Shown here piece after piece: positions 1-5,186 of a stretch of 5,186 nt of DNA. The DNA is from Lachnospiraceae bacterium. Lineage in GTDB: Bacteria > Bacillota > Clostridia > Lachnospirales > Lachnospiraceae. Made by a program: the position numbers and the translations under genes. A model generated the notes under the pieces. That model saw only the letters and a program-made list of their open reading frames with translations, had not been told where the DNA came from and ran no database searches. The stretch is from the NCBI GenBank assembly GCA_022790905.1, contig JAAVYC010000212.1:1-5186 (forward strand), given 5' to 3'. Within the stretch, counting starts at the first letter, position 1. Each line of letters starts with the position of its first letter.

Positions 1-13
1 AATTCATAGATAT

Positions 14-85
14 GGTTCGTTGGTCAAGCGGTTAAGACGCCGCCCTCTCACGGCGGAATCAGGGGTTCGATTCCCCTACGAACTG
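14..85 (+). tRNA. tRNA-Glu (anticodon CUC)
   Basis: A complete cloverleaf can be folded by eye. The acceptor stem pairs 14-20 with 78-84 (the first pair is G-U). The D stem pairs 23-25 with 36-38. The anticodon stem pairs 40-44 with 52-56 around the loop CTCTCAC, placing CTC at 47-49. The T stem pairs 61-65 with 73-77 around TTCGATT. The anticodon CUC reads GAG, so the tRNA carries glutamate; the discriminator base is G85, as in many tRNA-Glu. The 3' CCA is not encoded, so it must be added by CCA-adding enzyme. No promoter is visible in the 13 bases upstream, so it probably lies outside the window or the gene is the last of a tRNA cluster. Confidence 0.97.
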
Positions 86-119
86 TTTATTCTTAAATGA
101 ATAGCCCAACCCTTAGAAG

Positions 120-155
120 ATGCTGAAAGCCTTTACGGTGCTTTGAGCATTTTTT
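120..155 (+). terminator. Rho-independent terminator of the tRNA-Glu transcript
   Basis: The arms ATGCTGAAAGC (120-130) and GCTTTGAGCAT (140-150) pair over 11 positions with a single G.G mismatch (125/145) around a 9-nt loop. They are followed directly by T151-T155, then ATTT. This is a classical intrinsic terminator 35 nt after the tRNA end, and it separates the tRNA unit from the rimP operon. Its 3' arm and T-tract are also the left flank of the longer palindrome at 140-237, so the two folds are mutually exclusive. Confidence 0.8.
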
Positions 156-237
156 ATTTATGCAGAGAGCAGGAGTAAAGCTGAATGCTTGCATTCTGTT
201 TTTAGCTCCGTCTGCGAACGTGAAAAACGCTTAAAAC
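140..237. repeat. Long imperfect palindrome (about 98 nt) of unknown role
   Basis: Working inwards, 142-148 pairs with 229-235 (one G-U), then after an A.C mismatch 150-156 pairs with 221-227 (one G-U). After an asymmetric internal loop GCAGA (162-166) pairs with TCTGC (211-215). GGAG (172-175) then pairs with CTCC (206-209), TAAA (176-179) with TTTA (201-204) past a bulged G, and GAATGC (183-188) abuts GCATTC (191-196) at the tip. No reading frame or T-tract fits it as a gene or a simple second terminator. It could be a dispersed palindromic element, a structured RNA, or a DNA cruciform-prone spacer; the sequence alone does not decide between them. Confidence 0.65.
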
Positions 238-277
238 ATGTTTCCTATTGTTATATCAAAAATTCAAAAAGAATATC

Positions 278-306
278 TTGCATTTATAATGGATAAGTGT
301 TATGAT
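278..306 (+). promoter_or_regulatory. Predicted sigma-A promoter of the rimP-nusA-infB operon
   Basis: A -35 box TTGCAT (278-283) and a -10 box TATGAT (301-306) are separated by exactly 17 bp. The bases just before the -10 read TGT (298-300), giving an extended -10 motif. The upstream stretch 249-277 is strongly A/T rich with A-tracts, resembling an UP element. Transcription would start near 312-314, giving a leader of about 120 nt before rimP. A second TATAAT at 285-290 has only a poor -35 match, so it is less likely to be the main promoter. Confidence 0.75.
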
Positions 307-331
307 AAATAAGATAAAAAGATGATTAAGA

Positions 332-359
332 TTGAGAGCGGGCAGATGTCCGCTCTCAA
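332..359 (+). promoter_or_regulatory. Leader hairpin, candidate NusA-dependent attenuator
   Basis: TTGAGAGCGG (332-341) and CCGCTCTCAA (350-359) form a perfect 10-bp stem that can extend by a G-U and a C-G pair. It starts about 20 nt into the predicted transcript. The following bases, CTTTATGT, form a weak interrupted U-tract, so it is not a strong intrinsic terminator by itself. In B. subtilis the rimP-nusA leader carries a terminator whose use depends on NusA and which provides feedback control. The position and form here match that arrangement, but the function is inferred. About 74 nt separate the hairpin from the rimP start codon and hold no other convincing signal except the RBS. Confidence 0.6.
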
Positions 360-433
360 CTTTATGTAGGGCATGCTGCTGGAAAACATGTGTGATATTA
401 GGGGTAATGAAATAGAGAAAGAAGGTGTGAATT

Positions 434-901
434 ATGTCAAAAAAGCAGATGTATGAAGCCCAGACAGAAGAGTGGATTCTACCGATTTTGGAAAAATATA
501 ATTTTGAACTGATAGATGTAGAATATGTCAAAGAGGGAACGAGTTGGTATCTTCGCGCTTATATAGACAAAGAAAACGGGATTACGGTTGATGACTGTGA
601 GATGGTAGCGAGAGATATGAATGAAGTTTTAGACAGAGAAGATTATATTGAAGACTCGTATATTTTTGAAGTGAGTTCTCCGGGATTGGGAAGACCGTTG
701 AAAAAAGAAAAGGATTATATCCGCAGTATGGGCAAAGAATTGGAGATCCGTACTTATCGCTCCATAAACGGAAAAAAGGAGTTCTACGGGATTTTGGCAG
801 AATACGATGAAAAGACAGTTACAATTCAAACAGAAAATGGTGAAAAGTTAACTTTTGCAAAAATGGATATTGCCTTGATTCGTTTAGCATTTGATTTTTA
901 G
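434..901 (+). CDS. rimP: Ribosome maturation factor RimP
   Basis: This 155-residue protein is a full-length RimP (DUF150/YhbC family), a cytoplasmic factor that binds the free 30S subunit and assists late assembly around the central pseudoknot and S12. Residues about 10-85 form the N-terminal alpha/beta domain, with the typical stretch DVEYVKEG (28-35) and the family signature SSPGLGRPL (81-89) at its end. Residues about 90-153 fit the C-terminal SH3-like barrel, which includes FYGILAEYD (117-125) and ends IRLAFDF. The ATG at 434 follows AAGGTG (422-427) at a 6-nt spacing. It is the first gene of the operon and is followed after 37 nt by nusA, the usual order in Firmicutes. No truncation or unusual feature is visible. 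Confidence 0.96.
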   Translation: MSKKQMYEAQTEEWILPILEKYNFELIDVEYVKEGTSWYLRAYIDKENGITVDDCEMVARDMNEVLDREDYIEDSYIFEVSSPGLGRPLKKEKDYIRSMGKELEIRTYRSINGKKEFYGILAEYDEKTVTIQTENGEKLTFAKMDIALIRLAFDF

Positions 902-938
902 CGTAAAATAACAAATTGATATTAGGAGGAAACAAAAA

Positions 939-2186
939 ATGAACAATGAGTTGTTAGAAGCGTTAAATATATTGGAAGAAGAGAAAAATATCAGTAAAGA
1001 TACGCTTTTAGAGGCAATTGAAAACTCTCTGGTGACAGCCTGTAAAAATCATTTTGGGAAATCCGAGAATGTAAGAGTTCATATTGATCCACAGACCTGT
1101 GAATTTCATGTATATCAGGAAAAAACTGTCGCGGAAGAGGTAGAAGACGACTGTCTAGAAATTAGTCTTGCCAATGCGAAAATGATCGACTCGATCTATG
1201 AAGTCGGGGATGTGATCAATATTGAGGTGAAATCCAAAGAATTTGGCCGCATTGCGACACAAAATGCCAAAAATGTGATTCTCCAAAAAATTCGGGAAGA
1301 AGAGAGAAAAGTTCTTTTTGATGAATACTATAGCAAGGAACGCGATGTGGTGACGGGAGTTATACAGCGCTATATCGGAAAAAATGTCAGTATTAATTTG
1401 GGAAAAGTGGATGCCATCTTGACAGAGAGTGAGCAGATTAAAGGAGAAGTCTTTAAGCCGACAGAGCGGATCAAACTCTATATTTTAGAAGTAAAATCTA
1501 CATCCAAAGGTCCAAAGATTTTAGTATCTAGAACACATCCGGAGTTGGTAAAACGGCTGTTCGAATCGGAAGTGACAGAAGTGCGTGAGGGGATTGTAGA
1601 GATTAAAAGTATCGCAAGAGAAGCCGGAAGCAGGACGAAGATTGCCGTCTATTCTAATGATCCGGATGTGGATCCGGTAGGAGCCTGCGTTGGCATGAAC
1701 GGGGCGCGTGTCAATGCCATTGTCAATGAGCTTCGCGGAGAGAAAATTGATATTATCAATTACTGTGAAAATTCGGCGATTTTGATTCAGAATGCACTCA
1801 GTCCAGCAAAAGTTATTTCTGTCATAGCAGATGATGAAGAAAAGACGGCGAAAGTAGTCGTACCGGATTATCAGTTGTCGTTGGCGATTGGAAAAGAGGG
1901 GCAAAATGCCAGGCTAGCTGCTAGATTGACCGGATTTAAAATTGATATCAAGAGTGAGAGTCAGGCAAGAGAGGCAGGAGACTTCATAGATTACGAAAAT
2001 GACTATGAAGATGATTACGAAGAAGAATACTATGAAGATGGAGAAAGCTATTACGATGAAAACGGCGAGTATCTGCAGGATGATTACAGAATCGATGAGG
2101 ATTATGAAGAGTTTGACAAAGAGATAACGGAAGAGGACATAGAAGAGAGTATGGAAGAGAGCGGCGGGGACGAATATGGCGAATAA
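939..2186 (+). CDS. nusA: Transcription termination/antitermination factor NusA
   Basis: NusA binds RNA polymerase near the RNA exit channel and modulates pausing, intrinsic termination and antitermination. Residues 1 to about 130 match the polymerase-binding N-terminal domain. Residues about 135-200 match the S1 domain (VVTGVIQRY at 137-145 through ILVSRTHP at 194-201). KH1 spans about 203-280 and contains GMNG (252-255). KH2 spans about 285-347 and contains GKEG (318-321) in SLAIGKEGQNARLAARLTG. Like other Firmicutes NusA, it lacks the C-terminal acidic repeats of the E. coli protein. Instead it ends in a 68-residue tail (348-415) with 35 Asp/Glu, 11 Tyr and only two Lys/Arg, which makes it longer than the roughly 370-residue B. 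subtilis protein. AGGAGG at 924-929 supports the ATG at 939. The last 11 nt overlap rnpM. Confidence 0.98.
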   Translation: MNNELLEALNILEEEKNISKDTLLEAIENSLVTACKNHFGKSENVRVHIDPQTCEFHVYQEKTVAEEVEDDCLEISLANAKMIDSIYEVGDVINIEVKSKEFGRIATQNAKNVILQKIREEERKVLFDEYYSKERDVVTGVIQRYIGKNVSINLGKVDAILTESEQIKGEVFKPTERIKLYILEVKSTSKGPKILVSRTHPELVKRLFESEVTEVREGIVEIKSIAREAGSRTKIAVYSNDPDVDPVGACVGMNGARVNAIVNELRGEKIDIINYCENSAILIQNALSPAKVISVIADDEEKTAKVVVPDYQLSLAIGKEGQNARLAARLTGFKIDIKSESQAREAGDFIDYENDYEDDYEEEYYEDGESYYDENGEYLQDDYRIDEDYEEFDKEITEEDIEESMEESGGDEYGE

Positions 2187-2448
2187 GAAGATTCCTATGC
2201 GGCAATGCGTCGGCTGCAACGAGATGAGGAGCAAACGGGAAATGATCCGAGTTTTAAAGACGACAGAGGAAGAGATCGTTTTAGATACAACTGGCAAAAA
2301 AAATGGCAGAGGGGCATATATCTGCCCGAGCAGCGAGTGTCTAGAAAGGGCAAAGAAATCAAAAGGATTAGAGCGTTCGCTCAAAATGGCGATACCACAA
2401 GAGATTTATGAAAAGCTTCGAGAGGAGATGGAAAGGATTGAAAAATGA
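2176..2448 (+). CDS. rnpM: YlxR-family RNA-binding protein (RNase P modulator RnpM)
   Basis: This 90-residue protein is a full-length YlxR (DUF448) member. The signature GRGAYIC lies at 44-50, and the N-terminus IPMRQCVGC (6-14) is typical of the family. Cysteines at 11, 14, 50 and 55 form a CxxC...CxxxxC pattern that could bind metal, although metal binding is not universal in the family. The protein is basic and probably binds RNA. The B. subtilis homologue, renamed RnpM, was reported to bind the RNase P RNA and modulate its activity in vitro; the same role here is inferred by family. The start overlaps the nusA end by 11 nt. The purine-rich GGCGGGGA (2163-2170) lies 5 nt before the ATG and serves as a weak RBS, so coupling to nusA translation is likely. 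Confidence 0.93.
   Translation: MANKKIPMRQCVGCNEMRSKREMIRVLKTTEEEIVLDTTGKKNGRGAYICPSSECLERAKKSKGLERSLKMAIPQEIYEKLREEMERIEK
2423..2428 (+). promoter_or_regulatory. Ribosome binding site that supports the TTG start of ylxQ
   Basis: AGGAGA lies inside the 3' end of rnpM and ends 9 nt before the TTG at 2438. No in-frame ATG exists at the family-typical start. The upstream in-frame ATG at 2408 has no good Shine-Dalgarno sequence and would add ten residues that are only the frame-shifted end of rnpM. The ATG triplets at 2445 and 2448 are out of frame. Confidence 0.7.
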
Positions 2449-2758
2449 TGCGGTATTGCAATTGCTTGGACTTGCCGCGAAAGGGAGAAACGTTTTAAGT
2501 GGAGAGTTTTCTACGGAAAAAGCAGTTAAGACGGGGAATGCCAATTTAGTAATCATAGCTGTGGATGCTTCAGATAATACAAAAAAATCATTCTGCAATA
2601 TGTGTGCGTTTTATAAAGTACAATTTTATGAGTACGGAACGAAGGAAGAGTTAGGACATTGCATTGGAAAACGGTATCGGGCATCGCTTGCCATAACAGA
2701 TGTTGGATTGGCAAAAGCAGTAGAAGAAAAGATAAAAAGCAGTAAAACAATTGAATAA
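2438..2758 (+). CDS. ylxQ: L7Ae/L30e-family ribosomal protein YlxQ
   Basis: The product is a 106-residue single-domain L7Ae/L30e/S12e/Gadd45 protein. Visible family features are the opening [15 protein letters not shown] (9-23), the core [14 protein letters not shown] (37-50) and the C-terminal [24 protein letters not shown] (72-95). Members bind RNA, often kink-turns, and this operon paralogue is usually annotated as a putative ribosomal protein; its exact target is unsettled. I chose the TTG start at 2438 because it yields a protein that begins just like B. subtilis YlxQ and has an RBS at the right distance. A longer reading from the ATG at 2408 (116 residues) is possible but less likely. 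The gene overlaps rnpM by 11 nt and is followed after 13 nt by infB. Confidence 0.92.
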   Translation: MKNDAVLQLLGLAAKGRNVLSGEFSTEKAVKTGNANLVIIAVDASDNTKKSFCNMCAFYKVQFYEYGTKEELGHCIGKRYRASLAITDVGLAKAVEEKIKSSKTIE

Positions 2759-2771
2759 TGGAGGAAAAAGA

Positions 2772-5186
2772 ATGGCAAAAGTCAAAGTGCATGAACTTGC
2801 AAAAGAATTAAATATACAATCGAAAGAAATATTACATTACTTATCGGAGCAGAATATAGAGATCAAGAGTCATATGAGTTCTGTGGAAGATGATATTATC
2901 GCTATTGTAAAAAAGAAATTTTCTCAAAAAGAGATGTCTTCACAGGAGGGGCCAAAGAAAGCAGAGGGAAAAGAACAGAGTGCGAAAGAGTCTCTCAAAG
3001 AAGAAGATAAGGAAAACTCCAGCCCACAGGAACGTCCGAAGAAAAAATCGAGTATCACGGCAGTCTATAATCCACAGAATAGTAAACAGCCGGGTAATCG
3101 CAGAGGAAATCAGAACCAAGGTGGAAATCGTAATGGAAGACCACAGGGGAGTCGTGTCGTGCGCCCGCAGGGAGAGAGAGTAGTAAGGCCGCAGGGAGAA
3201 AGACCGGCACGCCCGCAAGGGGAGAGGCCAGTGCGCCCGCAGGGAGAGAGACCGACAAGACCGCAGGGAGAAAGACCGGCACGCCCGCAGGGAGAGAGAT
3301 CGACAAGACCGCAGGGAGATCGTCCAATCAGAGCGCAGAGTGGTGAGAGACCAAACGAGAGGAGAGCTAGAAACGGTGAGGAGAATAATAGGCAGGATCA
3401 GAATGCTCGTTCGGGTAATAGAACGCCTTCCAATTATAATCAAAATGGTAGAAATAACGGCAGAGTCGGTCAGAATCGCCAGAAAGAATCTAGGGGAAAA
3501 TTAGATCAGGAGATCAATAAATTTAATAAGAATTCTGTCTCTTCTGTTGAGGAAAGCAACGGCAAAGACCGCAGAGATAACCGGAGGAATGATAAGAAGA
3601 ATAAAGGGCAGAATAAAGATGATTTCGGAAATAAAAGGCAAGAGCGTTATATCAATTTAGAGAAAAATGGCGGTAAAAAGAAAAAACAGCCGCAACCACA
3701 GCCACAGGAGAAGAAAGAAGAGAGCATCAAGACAATTATCCTTCCAGATTCTTTGACGATCAAAGAACTGGCAGAAAAAATGAAAGTGCAGCCTGCAGAG
3801 ATCATCAAGAAACTCTTTTTAAAGGGAACTATGGTAACTGTGAATCAAGATGTGGATTATGATACAGCAGAAGAGATCGCCTTGGAATTCAACTGTCTTG
3901 CAGAACATGAGGTGAAAGTGGATGTTATTGAGGAACTCTTAAAAGAAGAGGATGAGGACGAAAATAAAATGGTAAAACGTCCACCGGTTGTCTGTGTTAT
4001 GGGACACGTCGACCACGGTAAAACTTCTCTTTTGGATGCGATTCGCAATACCCGTGTAACAGATCGTGAAGCAGGCGGGATCACGCAGCATATCGGTGCT
4101 TACATGGTAGAAATCAATGGGGAAAAAATCACCTTCTTAGATACACCGGGACATGAAGCATTTACCGCAATGCGTATGCGTGGAGCCAATTCCACAGATA
4201 TCGCTATTTTAGTGGTTGCAGCCGATGACGGCGTGATGCCACAGACCGTAGAGGCAATCAATCATGCGAAAGCTGCGAATACAGAGATTATCGTGGCAGT
4301 GAACAAAATAGATAAGCCAAATGCCAACATTGAAAAAGTAAAACAGGAACTTGCGGAGTACGAGTTGATCCCAGAGGACTGGGGTGGAAGTACGATTTTT
4401 GTGCCGGTATCAGCGCACACGCATGAGGGAATTGACCAATTATTAGAAATGATTCTCTTAACAGCGGAAATCAGCGAGTTGAAAGCAAATCCGAAGCGTC
4501 AGGCAAGAGGTATTGTCATCGAGGCACAGCTTGACAAGGGACGCGGAGCCGTGGCGACTATACTTGTACAAAAAGGAACGTTGAAGGTTGGCCAGCCGGT
4601 TGCCTGCGGAAGCAGTTTTGGTAAAGTGCGTGCGATGATTGATGATAAGGGACGCAATGTCAAAGAAGCAGGTCCGTCTACTCCAGTAGAGATTTTAGGA
4701 CTGTCTAGTGTTCCAGGAGCGGGAGAAATCTTTGTTGCCAAAGAAAATGAAAAAGAGGCCAGAAGTTTTGCAGAGACCTTTATTTCTGAAAGCAAGAACA
4801 GATTGATTGAGGAGACGAAATCAAAGATGTCTTTAGACGATCTTTTCTCACAGATTCAATCAGGAAATGTAAAAGAACTCGATATTATCGTGAAAGCGGA
4901 TGTTCAAGGTTCCGTGGAGGCAGTAAAACAAAGCCTTGTAAAACTTTCCAACGAAGAAGTTATCGTCAAAGTCATCCATGGCGGAGTTGGTGCGATCAAC
5001 GAATCCGATGTCAGCCTTGCCTCTGCTTCCAATGCAATTATTATTGGATTTAATGTCCGTCCAGATACAACGGCGAAGGCAGTTGCAGACCGTGAGGGTG
5101 TGGATATACGTCTATATAAGATTATTTACAATGCGATTGAAGATGTGGAAGCAGCGATGAAGGGAATGTTAGACCCGATTTTCGAG
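2772..5186 (+). CDS. infB: Translation initiation factor IF-2 (3' end cut by window)
   Basis: IF2 is the GTPase that places formyl-Met-tRNA on the 30S subunit and promotes subunit joining. The first 805 codons are present and about 100 C-terminal residues (most of domain IV, which binds fMet-tRNA) lie beyond the edge. Residues 1-52 are an IF2_N module, 53-317 a basic disordered linker rich in Arg, Asn, Gln and Lys, and about 318-388 a second IF2_N module. The G domain carries GHVDHGKT (411-418), GGITQHIGA (435-443), DTPGH (457-461), NKID (511-514) and SAH (547-549). Domain II starts near 577 ([18 protein letters not shown]), and domain III contains IGFNVRPD (758-765). GGAGG (2760-2764) supports the ATG at 2772. 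The linker contains the octapeptide array described separately. All catalytic motifs are intact, and the G5 reads SAH where SAK is common. Confidence 0.98.
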   Translation, partial: MAKVKVHELAKELNIQSKEILHYLSEQNIEIKSHMSSVEDDIIAIVKKKFSQKEMSSQEGPKKAEGKEQSAKESLKEEDKENSSPQERPKKKSSITAVYNPQNSKQPGNRRGNQNQGGNRNGRPQGSRVVRPQGERVVRPQGERPARPQGERPVRPQGERPTRPQGERPARPQGERSTRPQGDRPIRAQSGERPNERRARNGEENNRQDQNARSGNRTPSNYNQNGRNNGRVGQNRQKESRGKLDQEINKFNKNSVSSVEESNGKDRRDNRRNDKKNKGQNKDDFGNKRQERYINLEKNGGKKKKQPQPQPQEKKEESIKTIILPDSLTIKELAEKMKVQPAEIIKKLFLKGTMVTVNQDVDYDTAEEIALEFNCLAEHEVKVDVIEELLKEEDEDENKMVKRPPVVCVMGHVDHGKTSLLDAIRNTRVTDREAGGITQHIGAYMVEINGEKITFLDTPGHEAFTAMRMRGANSTDIAILVVAADDGVMPQTVEAINHAKAANTEIIVAVNKIDKPNANIEKVKQELAEYELIPEDWGGSTIFVPVSAHTHEGIDQLLEMILLTAEISELKANPKRQARGIVIEAQLDKGRGAVATILVQKGTLKVGQPVACGSSFGKVRAMIDDKGRNVKEAGPSTPVEILGLSSVPGAGEIFVAKENEKEARSFAETFISESKNRLIEETKSKMSLDDLFSQIQSGNVKELDIIVKADVQGSVEAVKQSLVKLSNEEVIVKVIHGGVGAINESDVSLASASNAIIIGFNVRPDTTAKAVADREGVDIRLYKIIYNAIEDVEAAMKGMLDPIFE
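3138..3329 (+). repeat. 24-bp tandem repeat in infB encoding an RPQGERxx octapeptide array
   Basis: Eight in-frame units of 24 bp encode residues 123-186 of IF2, with consensus RPQGER followed by two variable residues (VV, VV, PA, PV, PT, PA, ST, then PI after RPQGDR). The first unit has S in place of E. A degenerate ninth unit, RAQSGERP, follows. Units starting at 3234 and 3282 differ at one base, and the similarity runs on for a further 14 nt into the next unit, which points to a recent 48-bp duplication. The array is locally GC rich against an AT-rich gene. It keeps the frame whatever the copy number, so it is a natural length-variable locus. Confidence 0.93.

Noticed and set aside
307..433. 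T-box or other known riboswitch in the rimP leader
   Set aside because: There is no T-box sequence, no specifier loop and no recognisable ligand-binding core; only the simple hairpin at 332-359 stands out.
373..456. Short leader peptide of 27 codons overlapping the rimP start
   Set aside because: The TAGGG upstream of its ATG is only one or two bases away, too close for an RBS, and the peptide shows no run of regulatory codons.
1521..1904. Minus-strand open frame of 127 codons inside nusA
   Set aside because: It lies wholly opposite the S1 and KH domains of NusA, shows no recognisable protein features, and has no promoter or RBS.
1914..2384. Minus-strand open frame of 156 codons rich in Ile, Phe and Val, resembling a membrane protein
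   Set aside because: The hydrophobic look arises from reading Glu/Asp codons (GAA, GAT) of the NusA acidic tail backwards. It covers the 3' end of nusA and most of rnpM, both of which are clearly recognisable genes.
2205..2411. Plus-strand frame of 68 codons overlapping rnpM
   Set aside because: It is an alternate frame of rnpM without an RBS; the YlxR signatures are in the other frame.
3138..3329. CRISPR array
   Set aside because: The 24-bp units are directly adjacent without spacers, stay in frame, and encode part of IF2.
2940..3443. Long minus-strand open frame with Ser/Leu/Arg repeats opposite infB
   Set aside because: It is the reverse complement of the 24-bp repeat array and purine-rich linker; the periodicity keeps it open. 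It has no clear RBS and lies opposite an unmistakable IF2.

Overview
The window looks like a chromosomal segment of a low-to-moderate GC Gram-positive anaerobe of the class Clostridia, most likely a Lachnospiraceae-type gut bacterium. This is inferred from gene order, AGGAGG-type ribosome binding sites, Lys/Glu/Ile-rich proteins with AT-rich codons, a tRNA gene without encoded CCA, and a long Arg/Gln/Asn-rich linker in IF2. No species can be named from the sequence alone.

Layout. Bases 14-85 encode tRNA-Glu(CUC), followed by an intrinsic terminator (120-155). Bases 86-433 contain no gene but are dense in signals: the terminator, a roughly 98-nt imperfect palindrome (140-237) that shares an arm with it, an extended -10 sigma-A-type promoter (278-306), and a strong hairpin (332-359) in the leader of the downstream operon. 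From 434 to the right edge all genes lie on the plus strand and form one tightly packed operon: rimP, nusA, rnpM (ylxR), ylxQ and infB. The infB gene is cut by the window edge at codon 805. The usual next gene, rbfA, would lie outside.

How the genes work together. This is the conserved transcription/translation operon of bacteria. RimP matures the 30S subunit. NusA binds RNA polymerase and controls pausing, termination and antitermination. RnpM is a small RNA-associated protein linked to RNase P in Bacillus subtilis. YlxQ is an L7Ae-family RNA-binding protein. IF2 is the GTPase that brings initiator tRNA to the ribosome. The nusA/rnpM and rnpM/ylxQ junctions both overlap by 11 nt, which suggests translational coupling. 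The leader hairpin has an interrupted U-tract and is a good candidate for a NusA-dependent attenuator like the one known upstream of rimP in B. subtilis.

Novelty. No mobile element, CRISPR array, defence system or unknown gene cluster is visible; the coding content is core housekeeping. The items most worth a second look are the long palindrome between the tRNA and the operon, the leader hairpin, the Tyr-rich acidic tail of NusA, and a 24-bp tandem repeat in infB that encodes an octapeptide array.
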